Origin: Paractinoplanes bogorensis
GTDB taxonomy: Bacteria > Actinomycetota > Actinomycetes > Mycobacteriales > Micromonosporaceae
Assembly: GCF_018829635.1 (NCBI RefSeq)
Contig: NZ_JAHKKG010000016.1
Location: 1 to 64,000 of the forward strand
DNA: 64,000 nucleotides
Direction of reading: 5' to 3'
The position numbers and the translations under genes are program-made. Positions within the stretch are counted from its first letter, which is position 1; the number at the start of each line of letters is the position of its first letter. The notes beneath the pieces are model-generated. The model did no database searches. It was given only the letters and a program-made list of their open reading frames with translations, and was not told the origin of the DNA. This document shows, piece by piece, positions 8,893 to 17,809 of the stretch.

Positions 8893-9678
8893 CTAGAGCG
8901 CGTCGAGCGACGCCCGCCGGCGTGACTCGACCTCGAATATCTTGAGCAGCACGACGGCCGCGACCGCGTAGCCCGCCCCGACCAGCAGTTCCTGGCCGAG
9001 CGCGGGTGCGGCCGCGGCCAGTCCGTCTCCGGCCGCGAGTCGCCGGGCCGCCTCGGCCGCGTGCGTGATCGGCAGCCATCCACCGACGGTGACCATCCAG
9101 CCGGGTAGCTCCGACGCGGGCACGTTGACCCCGGTGAGCAGCAGCAACAGGGCGACCGAGACGTTCGAGACGACCCACACGTCGCGGAACCGCAGCCCGA
9201 GCGCCCCCAGCGTCAGCCCGAAGAAGCCGCACGCCAGCGAACCGGCGGCCATGGCCAGCAGCAGCCCGGGCAGGGCACCGAGCGGAATCCGGAGCCCGAG
9301 CAGCAGGGCGCCCACGGCGAGTGTCACCACGGCAATCAGAAGACCATTTCCCGCGTACGGGATGACCCGCCCCCAGAAAATAGCCGTGCGACTGCGAGGC
9401 GACAGCAGCACATGGCCCAGCGTCCCGTAGCGGCGCTCGTTGGCGACCGCCATCGTGCCGCCGAACACGCAGGCCAGTGACGCGGTGAGCACGGCGTTGC
9501 CGACGATGTAGAACCGGTCGTCGGCCACCTGGAGCTGCCGGCCCAGATAGGCGAAGAACAGCAGCTGGAACAGCGGCCCGACCAGCAGCGTGCCGACGAA
9601 CATGCCCGGCGTCGTCCAGTTGAACAGGGCGCGGTAGGCGATCACGCCGCCCAGGCCCATCAAGCGCAGCGTCTTCAT
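8893..9678 (-). CDS. ABC-2 type transporter permease (second subunit)
   Basis: A 261-residue integral membrane protein with about six hydrophobic segments. It contains the ABC-2 type stretch ANERRYGTLGHVLLSPRS in the cytoplasmic coupling region. It is the last gene of a four-gene minus-strand operon; its ATG at 9678 overlaps the preceding permease stop (ATGA). Together with the partner permease and ATPase it should form a heteromeric exporter. The substrate cannot be told from sequence; drugs, lipids and polysaccharides are the usual cargo of this class. Confidence 0.9.
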   Translation of the reverse strand: MKTLRLMGLGGVIAYRALFNWTTPGMFVGTLLVGPLFQLLFFAYLGRQLQVADDRFYIVGNAVLTASLACVFGGTMAVANERRYGTLGHVLLSPRSRTAIFWGRVIPYAGNGLLIAVVTLAVGALLLGLRIPLGALPGLLLAMAAGSLACGFFGLTLGALGLRFRDVWVVSNVSVALLLLLTGVNVPASELPGWMVTVGGWLPITHAAEAARRLAAGDGLAAAAPALGQELLVGAGYAVAAVVLLKIFEVESRRRASLDAL

Positions 9679-10445
9679 GCGAGGGCCAGGGTGGCGGCCG
9701 CACGGGCGCGGCGTTCGACGTGAGTCAGGGCCAGTCCGCCCAGCACCAGGCAGAGCAGGCTGACGCCGAGGCAGATGCCCACCGACGGCCAGACCGGTCC
9801 GCCGCTGGTCGCCTCGCGCAACGCCCGCGCACCCCAGGTGGTGGGCAGCGCGGCCGCGATCGGCGAGGTCCAGGCGGGCAGCACGGTGATCGGCAGGAGC
9901 ATGCCGGAGACCAGCCAGACCGGGTATTCGAGCGTGTTGGCCAGCGCGTTCGCGTTGCGCATGAGCACGAACGTCGACGCCAGCAGCAGCCCGAACATGC
10001 CCAGGGCGACCACGCAGACGACGGCCGCGACGACGAACGCCACCGGATGGGCGAAGTCGAGCTTGATCCCGTACAGGAAACGCCCCCAGAGCAGCGTGGC
10101 GAGCAAGGCGTAGATGCCGGTCAGGCCGGTGGCGATGGTGATCGGGAGGATCACCAGGACCGGACGCCGGGGCGCCAGCATGATCATCTCGAGGGTGCCC
10201 ATCCAGCGCTGGGTCTGGATCGCGCCGCCCGACCCGAACAGCACCGACGACCACACGCCCATGACGCCGGCGCCGACCGCGGCCTCGAGCAGACGGTGCT
10301 CCTCGCCGCCGGAGCGGAACAGATAGACCGCCAGGGTGGCCTGCACGACCGGCACGACCAGGGCGATCGCGAGTTCGAAGGGGGAGCGGCTGATCTGCTT
10401 GACGTGCATCAGCGTCCCGATCGCGAGCATGCGGACGGTTCTCAT
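9675..10445 (-). CDS. ABC-2 type transporter permease (first subunit)
   Basis: A 256-residue membrane protein with about six transmembrane segments and the coupling-helix motif TQRWMGTLEMIMLAPRRP, the same element as in its neighbour. The start overlaps the ATPase stop, and its stop overlaps the next permease start, so the transporter genes are translationally coupled. The two permeases are clearly different in sequence, which suggests a heterodimeric channel. Confidence 0.9.
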   Translation of the reverse strand: MRTVRMLAIGTLMHVKQISRSPFELAIALVVPVVQATLAVYLFRSGGEEHRLLEAAVGAGVMGVWSSVLFGSGGAIQTQRWMGTLEMIMLAPRRPVLVILPITIATGLTGIYALLATLLWGRFLYGIKLDFAHPVAFVVAAVVCVVALGMFGLLLASTFVLMRNANALANTLEYPVWLVSGMLLPITVLPAWTSPIAAALPTTWGARALREATSGGPVWPSVGICLGVSLLCLVLGGLALTHVERRARAAATLALA

Positions 10446-11422
10446 GCGGCGCTCACGATCGCCACGTATGCGTCCTCGAGCGTCGGTTCGCGGCTGTTCA
10501 CCCGGCCGAGCCGGATCCCCGACAGCTCCCGCAACACGTCACCCTGAACGTCCACGTGCGCGTCCGAGTGGACGGTCAGCAACTGCAGAGCCCCACGAGC
10601 CTCAACCGCCGTTTCCCGTACGCCCGGAAGTCCGCGCAACGCATCCACAGCGCTCTCCGGCACGCCGTACGCCTCCACCTCGACCACTCGGCGCCCGTCG
10701 GCCCGGCGGCGCAGTTCGGACGGCGTACCCAAGGCCTGGATCTGCCCGTCGGCGATCACCGCGATCCGGTCGCACAGTTCGTCGGCCTCGGCCATGTAGT
10801 GCGTCGTGAGCAGCACGGTCGTCCCGGTCGCGGCCAGGTCGGCCACCGTACGCCGCAGTTCCCGCGCGGCCACCGGGTCGACCCCGATCGACGGCTCGTC
10901 GAGAAACAGCACGTCGGGCCCGTGCAGCAGGCCCCGGGCGATGTGCAGGCGCTGCCGCATGCCCCGCGAGTAGCCCTCGACCCGCTCGCGTTCCCGCCCG
11001 GCCAGTCCGACCAGGTCGAGCAGTTCGGCGATGCGGCGCTTCTGCTCGCGCGGCGCCACCCCGTACAGCTCGGCGAAGTAGCGCAGGTTGTCCAGCGCGG
11101 ACAGCCGGTCGTACAGGCCGCGATCACCCCCGAACACGTACCCGATCCGGCGCCGCACCTCCCGGGTGTCCTTCTCGACGTCGAAACCGCACACCCGGGC
11201 CGTGCCCGAGGTCGGGATGAGCAGCGTGTTGAGCAGCTTGATGGTGGTCGTCTTGCCGGCGCCGTTGGGCCCGAGCAGCCCGAACAGTTCGCCGCGGCCG
11301 ACCGTGAAGGTCACCCCGCGGACCGCCTCGACCTCGGTGCGGGTGGGCCGGAGCCAGCCCGTACGGGCTCGGTAGGTGCGGCGCAGGTCCACCGCCTCGA
11401 TGGCGTGGTCACTTCTCCCCAT
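10442..11422 (-). CDS. ABC transporter ATP-binding protein
   Basis: Energises the exporter formed with the two downstream permeases. The 326-residue protein has Walker A GPNGAGKTT (51-59), the signature YSRGMRQRL (151-159), Walker B VLFLDEP (171-177) and the H-loop TTHYM. The C-terminal ~80 residues are the accessory domain seen in drug-exporter-type (DrrA/NatA-like) ATPases. It lies 29 bp downstream of an ArsR-type regulator gene on the same strand, so expression is probably controlled by that regulator. Confidence 0.95.
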   Translation of the reverse strand: MGRSDHAIEAVDLRRTYRARTGWLRPTRTEVEAVRGVTFTVGRGELFGLLGPNGAGKTTTIKLLNTLLIPTSGTARVCGFDVEKDTREVRRRIGYVFGGDRGLYDRLSALDNLRYFAELYGVAPREQKRRIAELLDLVGLAGRERERVEGYSRGMRQRLHIARGLLHGPDVLFLDEPSIGVDPVAARELRRTVADLAATGTTVLLTTHYMAEADELCDRIAVIADGQIQALGTPSELRRRADGRRVVEVEAYGVPESAVDALRGLPGVRETAVEARGALQLLTVHSDAHVDVQGDVLRELSGIRLGRVNSREPTLEDAYVAIVSAA

Positions 11423-11451
11423 GCGCCGAACGCTAGGGAATCGACCGGCGT

Positions 11452-12447
11452 CTAGGAAACGAATTCGGTGCGCGCCGAATCCTCGCCCAGCAGGGTGACC
11501 AGGGCCGTCCCGGCCGGTTCGAGGCCGTAGAGGACCCGGCGGCCGGCCCGGCGCCGATGGACCACCCCGGCCGCGAGCAGGCCGCCGAGGTGTTCCGAGA
11601 TGGTGCTGGGGGCGAGACCGAGCGTGGTGGCGAGGCCGGTGGTGGTGGCCGGGACGCTCAACGCGCGCAGCACGGCGGCGCGTCCCCGGCCGAGCAGAAT
11701 CGAGAGGCGGTCGTCGGCGAGCGGGGGAGCCGGGGTCTCGGCCAGCACCGCCGCGCCCCGCGACTGGTAGGTGACCATGACCAGGTCGGGCTGGTCACCC
11801 GAGCACATCAGGGCACCCCGCGAGAAGATCAGCGGAACCAGGAGCAGCCGCTGGTTGACCGCCTCGAAGGACTGCTCGAGCGGCTTCTTGAGGGTGAGGA
11901 CCGGCCGCTCCCAGCTGATCCGCTCGTGCAGCCGGGAGAGCAGCGCGTCGGGCCCGTCGGCGGCCAGCGCCCGGGCCCGCAGCAGCACCTCCTCGTCGAG
12001 CGCGGCCCGCATGACCGGCCAGTAGGGAGCGATCGCGGTGTCCCAGTACTCCTGCACGCCGTCGGCCAGCCGGCCGAGCGCCGCCCGCTGGTCGTCGCGG
12101 AAGGGCCGGATGAGCTCGGGCAGGTCGCCGTCCGGGTAGTGCTTGGCCAGCTCGGACTCGATCACCGCGGGTGAGGTGTCACGCAGCTGGTCGAGCTGCT
12201 CGCCGATGGTCGGCATCGCGGTCAGCGGCGGCGGGATGAGAAAGTCGGGCGAGACCGACGACAGCTGAAAATAGAGTGAGACCGGCCCGGTCAGCGCCCG
12301 CGCCCGGCGGGCCCACGCCTCGTAGGGCCACGGCACCGTGGCGGGGTTGCGCTGCAGCAGAAAGACACTGCACGCGACCTCGGCCAGCGGGCTGATCGCG
12401 ATCCGCGTCCGCGACAGCGTCGGCTCATCGATCTCGATCCGGATCAC
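11452..12447 (-). CDS. ArsR-type winged-helix transcriptional regulator
   Basis: A 331-residue protein whose C-terminal part (about 255-310) is a winged helix-turn-helix: TTGLATTLGLAPSTISEHLG is the recognition element and RRRAGRRVLYGL the wing. The long N-terminal part (about 1-240) lacks the small-metal-sensor cysteines of classical ArsR and resembles the DUF5937-type ligand domain that often precedes such HTHs in actinobacteria. That family call is from memory of the architecture. It is first in the operon with the ABC-2 exporter and divergent from phoD, so it probably regulates the exporter. Confidence 0.85.
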   Translation of the reverse strand: MIRIEIDEPTLSRTRIAISPLAEVACSVFLLQRNPATVPWPYEAWARRARALTGPVSLYFQLSSVSPDFLIPPPLTAMPTIGEQLDQLRDTSPAVIESELAKHYPDGDLPELIRPFRDDQRAALGRLADGVQEYWDTAIAPYWPVMRAALDEEVLLRARALAADGPDALLSRLHERISWERPVLTLKKPLEQSFEAVNQRLLLVPLIFSRGALMCSGDQPDLVMVTYQSRGAAVLAETPAPPLADDRLSILLGRGRAAVLRALSVPATTTGLATTLGLAPSTISEHLGGLLAAGVVHRRRAGRRVLYGLEPAGTALVTLLGEDSARTEFVS

Positions 12448-12561
12448 CGGTGAATCGTAGGCCGTCGCCGGCGGATCTCGACCTCCTCGAAGCAGTGCCG
12501 AATGCCAACGTTCAAGGGGGCGTCACCCGGGGGCCATGCGGGATCGATAGGCATCGTAGTT

Positions 12562-14091
12562 ATGACTTCGATCTCACGACGTAATCTGTTGCGCGCCGGG
12601 GTGGCCGGTGGCGTGGCCGGGCTGGCCGGGGCCGCGCCCGCGTATTCGGCGGCCGGGTCGCGGCCGGTGCTCACCCATGGCGTCCAGAGTGGTGATCCCT
12701 TAGGCGGGTCGGCCGTGGTGTGGAGCCGCGCGGACCGGCCGGGACGGCTGTGGGTGCATGTCAGCAAGCGGCCCGACTTCCGCGGGGCGCGGGTGCTGCG
12801 CGGGCCGGTGGTCACGCCCGGCACCGACTTCACCGGCAAGCTGACTTTGCGCGGGCTGCCGGCCGGCGAGCGGCTCTTCTACCGGGTGCGGGCGGAGAGC
12901 CTGGAACGGCCCGGACTGTTCGGCGCTCCGGTCAGCGGGTCGCTGCGGACGGCACCTGCCCGGCGCGAGGACGTTCGCTTCGTGTGGACCGGTGATGTCG
13001 CGGGTCAAGGGTGGGGCATCGATCCCGCGTACGGGGGAATGAAGCTCTTTGAATCGATGCGACGGCGGCGGCCGGACTTTCTGCTGCACAGCGGGGACAC
13101 GGTCTATGCCGACGGGCCGCTGGCCGAGACGGTGACGCTGCCCGACGGGCGGATCTGGCGCAATCTGATCACCGAGGAGAAGCTCAAGGTCGCCGAGACC
13201 CTGACGGAATACCGCGGCCAGTACGCGTACAACCTGCTGGACGACGCCTACAAGGCGTTCGCGGCCGAGGTCGCCCAGATCAACCAGTGGGACGACCACG
13301 AGGTCACCAACAACTGGTATCCGGGCGAGATCCTGGACGACGCCCGCTACACCGAGAAGCGGGTCGACGTGCTCGCCCAGCGGGCCCACCAGGCCTACCA
13401 CGAGTGGGTGCCGACGCCGATGCGGAGCGGGCCGGTCTACCGCAAGATCTCGTACGGGCCGCTGCTCGACATCTTCGTGCTCGACATGCGCACCTTCAAG
13501 GACGTCAACGACGGCAACACGTACGCCGACCCGAATCGTGGCCTGCTCGGGCGGGAGCAGCGCGAGTGGCTGATCCGGGGTCTGCGCGAGTCGCGGGCGA
13601 CCTGGAAGGTGATCGCCAACGACCTGCCGCTGGGCCTGGTCGTGCCGGACGGGGCGACCGCGCAGGAGGGTGTGGCCCAGGGTGACCCGGGGGCGCCGAA
13701 GGGCCGCGAGCTGGAGTTCGCCCAGGTGCTGCAGTCGGCCCACCGGCACCGGGTGACCGGGATCGTGCTGCTCACCGCCGACGTGCACTACACCCAGGCC
13801 GTGCACTACGACCCGGCGCGGGCGGCGATCCAGGACTTCACGCCGTTCTGGGAGTTCGTGTCGGGACCGGCCCACGCGGGCGCCTTCGGTCCCAACGCGC
13901 TCGACGCCACGTTCGGCCCGCGCACGGCGTTCGTGAACGCCCCGCCGGTGGCCAACACGTCGCCCGCCGAGGGCTTCCAGCACTTCGGCGAGGTCGAGAT
14001 CGACGCCGAGACCAAGGCGTTCACCGTCAACCTGCGGGACCGGGAGGGCACGTCGCTCTGGAGCACCACCTTGCCGGCGCCGCGGCGCTGA
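12562..14091 (+). CDS. phoD: PhoD-family alkaline phosphatase, Tat-exported
   Basis: Secreted metallophosphoesterase that hydrolyses phosphate mono- and diesters. Reading from ATG at 12562 gives 509 residues that begin with a twin-arginine signal (SRRNLLRAG, a hydrophobic stretch, then an Ala-rich cleavage region near residue 30). Metal-ligand motifs follow in order: TGD, HSGDTVYAD, QWDDHEVTNNW and TADVHYTQ, which are those of PhoD enzymes using Ca/Fe. An upstream in-frame ATG at 12502 would bury the signal behind 20 residues, so the later start is chosen. No clear Pho box was identified in the divergent gap to the regulator. Confidence 0.9.
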   Translation: MTSISRRNLLRAGVAGGVAGLAGAAPAYSAAGSRPVLTHGVQSGDPLGGSAVVWSRADRPGRLWVHVSKRPDFRGARVLRGPVVTPGTDFTGKLTLRGLPAGERLFYRVRAESLERPGLFGAPVSGSLRTAPARREDVRFVWTGDVAGQGWGIDPAYGGMKLFESMRRRRPDFLLHSGDTVYADGPLAETVTLPDGRIWRNLITEEKLKVAETLTEYRGQYAYNLLDDAYKAFAAEVAQINQWDDHEVTNNWYPGEILDDARYTEKRVDVLAQRAHQAYHEWVPTPMRSGPVYRKISYGPLLDIFVLDMRTFKDVNDGNTYADPNRGLLGREQREWLIRGLRESRATWKVIANDLPLGLVVPDGATAQEGVAQGDPGAPKGRELEFAQVLQSAHRHRVTGIVLLTADVHYTQAVHYDPARAAIQDFTPFWEFVSGPAHAGAFGPNALDATFGPRTAFVNAPPVANTSPAEGFQHFGEVEIDAETKAFTVNLRDREGTSLWSTTLPAPRR

Positions 14092-14295
14092 AACCGGGTG
14101 GGGCCTGGCGACCTTGCGCGCGCAGGCGGAAGCTGACCGTGTGAAACCGGCAACCCGGCCCGGAGATTTGCCGCCGTTGCGGTGAATGTCCGGGCCGGTC
14201 GCCGGAGTGGCAGGGACTTCCGGGATTTCGTCCGATACCCTGACCGCGCTCCCCACACGTTTGCGCACGTCCTTTGTCCCCCGGAGGAACCCCAG

Positions 14296-14973
14296 TTGCC
14301 GCTGCTCTATACGATCGGCAAGCTCACCGTCGGCAACGCGATGATGCTCGGATGGCGCCCGCGCGTCGAGGGCCTCGAGTACATCCCCAAGACCGGCGGT
14401 GTCATCTTCGCCGGCAACCACCTCTCCGTGGCTGACGAGCTCTTCCTCGGCTCGGCGCAGCCCCGCCACCTCGCCTTCTGGGCGAAATCCGACTACTTCG
14501 ACGGCACCGGGGTCAAGGGCTGGTTCAACCGCAACCTGATGAACGGTCTCGGCGCGATCCGGGTCGAGCGCGGCGGCGGGCGGGCCGCGCTGACCGCTTT
14601 CGACGGTGCGATACCGGTGCTCAAGGCGGGTGACGCGGTCGCCATCTATCCCGAGGGCACCCGCTCGCCCGACGGCAAGCTCTACCGGGGCCGCACCGGG
14701 GCGGCCCGGCTCGCGGTCGCGGCCAACGTGCCGATCATCCCGGTCGGCATGATCGGCACCGAGAAGGTGCAGCCCATCGGCCAGGTTCTGCCCCGGCCGG
14801 CCCGGGGCGTGGTCACGGTCAAGTTCGGCAAGCCGATCGACCCCGAGGGCCGCGCCGACGACCGCACCTCGCTGCGGCAGCTCACCGACGAGTTGATGGC
14901 CGAGATCCAGAAACTGACCGGCCAGGAATACGTCCCGAGGTACGCCCCGGCCAAGGCACCCAAGGAGAGCTAA
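14296..14973 (+). CDS. 1-acylglycerol-3-phosphate acyltransferase family protein
   Basis: PlsC-type acyltransferase of 225 residues, likely acting on lysophosphatidic acid or a related acceptor at the inner face of the membrane. It has the catalytic HX4D motif (NHLSVAD, H42 to D47), the GAIRVERGG block and the YPEGTRSPDG substrate-binding block (EGTR at 120-123). The start is TTG at 14296, preceded by GGAGGAA at the right distance. An in-frame ATG at 14182 has no ribosome site and would add 38 residues of GC-rich shadow. The TAA stop overlaps the stop of the convergent photolyase gene by 4 bp. Confidence 0.9.
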   Translation: MPLLYTIGKLTVGNAMMLGWRPRVEGLEYIPKTGGVIFAGNHLSVADELFLGSAQPRHLAFWAKSDYFDGTGVKGWFNRNLMNGLGAIRVERGGGRAALTAFDGAIPVLKAGDAVAIYPEGTRSPDGKLYRGRTGAARLAVAANVPIIPVGMIGTEKVQPIGQVLPRPARGVVTVKFGKPIDPEGRADDRTSLRQLTDELMAEIQKLTGQEYVPRYAPAKAPKES

Positions 14974-16427
14974 GGCGCTCGGCTCCCGCGCGCCTTCTCC
15001 TGCTCGACCAGCGCGTCCAGGTCGGCGAGCCGGCGCAGGCCGGTGAGTGGCTGCCGCATGCGGTGATTGCCGGTGAGGGCCTGCTCGTTCCGCGCGAGGA
15101 AGGCCCAATACCCGGCGGTGAACGGGCACGCGTCGTCGCCGACCCGCTTACCGGGGTCGTACCGGCATCCGCCGCAGTAGTCGCTCATCCGCTTGATATA
15201 GGCGCCCCCGCCCGCGTACGGCTTGGAACTCATCCGCCCGGCGTCGGCGAACTGGCTCATCCCGATCACGTTGGCCGTCATCACCCACTCGTAGCCGTCG
15301 ACGAACGAGCGGTGGAACCAGTCGGCCACCGCACCGGGCCGCCAGCCGCGCTGCATCGCGTAGTTGCCCAGCACCATCAGGCGCGGAATGTGATGCACCC
15401 AGCCCCGGTCGCGGACCCCGGCCAGCACATCGGACAGGCAGCGGGCCTCGACCGCGTCCGCGTCCAGGTCGGCGAACCAGCGCGGCAGCTCCTTACGGGC
15501 GTGCAGTTCGTTGGCGGCGCGGTACTCGGGCTCGAAGTACCAGTACAGGTGCCAGATGAAGTCGCGCCAGCCGATGATCTGCCGGACGAAGCCCTCCACT
15601 CCGGCCAGAGGAGCATTCCCTTTCCGGTACGCCTCCTCAGCGCGCTCGACGACCTCGAGCGGGTCCAGCAGCCCGAGGTTGATCGACGAGCTGAGCAGGC
15701 TGTGGCTCATCCACGGGTCACCGGCGAGCATGGCGTCCTCGTACGGGCCGAACGTGGGCAACCGGTGGGTCACGAAGTGGCGGAGCCGGGCCAGCGCCTC
15801 GCGCCGGGTGGCCGGGAAAAGGCGCGGGCCGTCGTTGCCGATGAACTCGATGCCGTCCTCGCGCTGCCACCGGTCGAGGTCGGACCGCACCTGCTCGTCG
15901 ATCTCGTCCTCGGTGATCGCGGGCGCGGGCGGGACGTCGAGCCGCTCGGCGCCGCGCGGTGGTGGTTCCCGGTTCTCGTGGTCGAGGTTCCACTTGCCGC
16001 CGGCCGGCTCGTCGCCGTCCATCAGGATGCCGTGGCGCTGCCGGGCGTCCCGATAGAACTCCTCCATGCGCAGGTGGTCGCGACCCTTGGCCCAGGCCGT
16101 GAAGTCGGCCGGGGCGGTCACGAAACCGCGCGGTGGCAGCACCTCGACGTCGGGCAGACGATGGACCAGCGCCCGGGCTGCCCGCGAGGTCGGGTGGCAG
16201 ACGGTCACCTTCTGCGTGACCGCCTCGGCGTAGGTGTCAGCCCGGACCAGCCGGACGCCGTCGTCCTGGGCCCGGTGCCGCAGGGCGGACAGGATCAGGT
16301 GCGCCTTCTGCCGGTGGAAGGCCCGGCGCCGGAACACCGCCTTCGACTCGACCAGCAGCACCTCCTGGTTCGGCTCGTCCAGGAAGTGCGGGCCGAGCTG
16401 ATCGGCGAAGAGCCAGCGGCGGGTCAT
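14970..16427 (-). CDS. iron-sulphur cryptochrome/photolyase (FeS-BCP, DPRP family)
   Basis: A 485-residue photolyase-related protein of the DPRP family, whose characterised members (bacterial cryptochrome/(6-4) photolyase type) carry FAD, a lumazine antenna and a [4Fe-4S] cluster. It shows the family N-terminus RWLFADQLGPHF, the central GWVHHIPRLMVLGNYAMQ block and the VMTANVIGMSQFADAG flavin pocket. The cluster cysteines are C418, C421 and C434 (YCGGCRYD ... DDACPF), plus an upstream cysteine at about 330 (EARCLSDV). The spacing matches the characterised proteins. It probably repairs UV photoproducts. The ATG at 16427 opens the conserved domain; an in-frame extension to 17015 is a shadow. 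Confidence 0.9.
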   Translation of the reverse strand: MTRRWLFADQLGPHFLDEPNQEVLLVESKAVFRRRAFHRQKAHLILSALRHRAQDDGVRLVRADTYAEAVTQKVTVCHPTSRAARALVHRLPDVEVLPPRGFVTAPADFTAWAKGRDHLRMEEFYRDARQRHGILMDGDEPAGGKWNLDHENREPPPRGAERLDVPPAPAITEDEIDEQVRSDLDRWQREDGIEFIGNDGPRLFPATRREALARLRHFVTHRLPTFGPYEDAMLAGDPWMSHSLLSSSINLGLLDPLEVVERAEEAYRKGNAPLAGVEGFVRQIIGWRDFIWHLYWYFEPEYRAANELHARKELPRWFADLDADAVEARCLSDVLAGVRDRGWVHHIPRLMVLGNYAMQRGWRPGAVADWFHRSFVDGYEWVMTANVIGMSQFADAGRMSSKPYAGGGAYIKRMSDYCGGCRYDPGKRVGDDACPFTAGYWAFLARNEQALTGNHRMRQPLTGLRRLADLDALVEQEKARGSRAP

Positions 16428-16456
16428 GCCGTCATGCTGCCCGGTAACCCGGCCGA

Positions 16457-17641
16457 TCAACCCGGAGTCAGCACCGCATCGCGCAGACGGGCGACCAGAT
16501 CGGCGCTGTCGTCGATCGAGCGGCGGGTCAGCAGGACGGTGGCCAGGCTGCCGTGGTCGGCCCAGGCGCAGACGACCACCGCGGCACCGCCGTCGCGGCC
16601 CACCCCGCACTGCTCGTGCGCGCCGAACTCGCCCAGGTCGAAGCTCTGCACGTCCTTGAGGCCGTACTCGGCGGCGGTGCTGGTCAGGTGGGCCGACACG
16701 TCGGAACCCGGGGTCAGCCGGAAACCGGTCTCGCCGAAGACGGTGACCCGCTTGCCCCGGCTGTCGCGATAGACGCCGGCGAAGCCGTTGGGCCCGGTGT
16801 CCTCGGTGTCGCGCAGCTTGAGGTCGGCGAACGAGTTGGGCAGCGCGGCGGACACCGGATATTGGTCGCCGGCGGGGGACTGGGTCCAGGCCAGCGGGCC
16901 GCCGCAGCAGCAGACCACGCCGATCAGGCCGAGCAGGGCCAGGCGGCGGCCCCAGCGGCGCTTCCGCCGGGGCGGGGCCGGCATCGGGCGGGCGGCCGGG
17001 CGCGGGGCCGCCCACGGCGGTGGGGGCGGGACCGGGCGGGCGTAGACCGGCAGCCGGTTGACCGGGGGCGCGGCGTTCTCGCGGCGTTTGCGGGCCTTCC
17101 GCTCCTTACGGGAGAGCTTGGGGGCGTTCCGGGTCGGCGGCGGGGGCGCGGGGACAGGCGGACGGTTGGTCGGCTTCTGCACCGGCGGCGGAGGCGGCGG
17201 GGGCTGTGGCGGTGGGGGCTGTGGCGACGGGGGCTGTGGCGCAGCCGGGGGCTCGATCCGGGTCGGTGGCGGTTGCGGGGCGGCCGGGGGCTCGATCCTC
17301 GTCGGGGGCGGCAGCGGCGGGGCCGGTCTCGGGGTCGCCGCCTCGGCCTCGGTGCCCTCGAGGTCGAGGCCGTACGAGTCCCACGGCGTGTCCTGATCGG
17401 CCCAGGGGTCGACGGCGGGCGTGGTGGCCCAGTGATCGTCGTGCGCACCCGGCGCCGGGGTCTCGTGCGGCGCCTGGTTCCGGCGCCACCACGGCTTCTT
17501 CGGGTTCGTCTCGGGCACGGCGGCCGAGCCGCTCCAGCGGGCCGGCGCGTCCACCGTGGAGGGTTCCGAGCCGTTGTCCAGCCGGGTCGGGTCGGGCACT
17601 CCGTTCGCCGGTCGAGTCTCCTCCGGCTGCGGGTCGGCCAT
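16457..17641 (-). CDS. proline-rich single-pass membrane protein, paralogue of the 395-1057 protein
   Basis: A 394-residue protein. Residues 1-230 are disordered and proline-rich, including two copies of PPPTRIEPPAAPQPP and a long Pro run at about 141-153, then a lysine/arginine patch (176-188). One transmembrane helix (about 232-252) contains three consecutive cysteines. The outer domain (255-394) carries C345-x12-C358 and WADHGSL (360-366), identical in layout to the protein encoded at 395-1057. The start is ATG at 17641, preceded by an AGGAGA-like site. It is 29 bp upstream of the photolyase gene on the same strand, so they may be co-transcribed. Function unknown. Confidence 0.8.
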   Translation of the reverse strand: MADPQPEETRPANGVPDPTRLDNGSEPSTVDAPARWSGSAAVPETNPKKPWWRRNQAPHETPAPGAHDDHWATTPAVDPWADQDTPWDSYGLDLEGTEAEAATPRPAPPLPPPTRIEPPAAPQPPPTRIEPPAAPQPPSPQPPPPQPPPPPPPVQKPTNRPPVPAPPPPTRNAPKLSRKERKARKRRENAAPPVNRLPVYARPVPPPPPWAAPRPAARPMPAPPRRKRRWGRRLALLGLIGVVCCCGGPLAWTQSPAGDQYPVSAALPNSFADLKLRDTEDTGPNGFAGVYRDSRGKRVTVFGETGFRLTPGSDVSAHLTSTAAEYGLKDVQSFDLGEFGAHEQCGVGRDGGAAVVVCAWADHGSLATVLLTRRSIDDSADLVARLRDAVLTPG

Positions 17642-17809
17642 CCGTCGATCTCCTTCACTGCCGGGCATGATCCCCGGCGAGGCGGTCAACTCCCAGGTTA
17701 GAGGCGGTATGCCACCCACCCGCCCGGCCGGGGGACCGGACTCGGGATGCAAATGCCGGACAACCAGGGCGATGTGCAAGACGCTGTGGAGCCGTATGGT
17801 TACCGGGAC

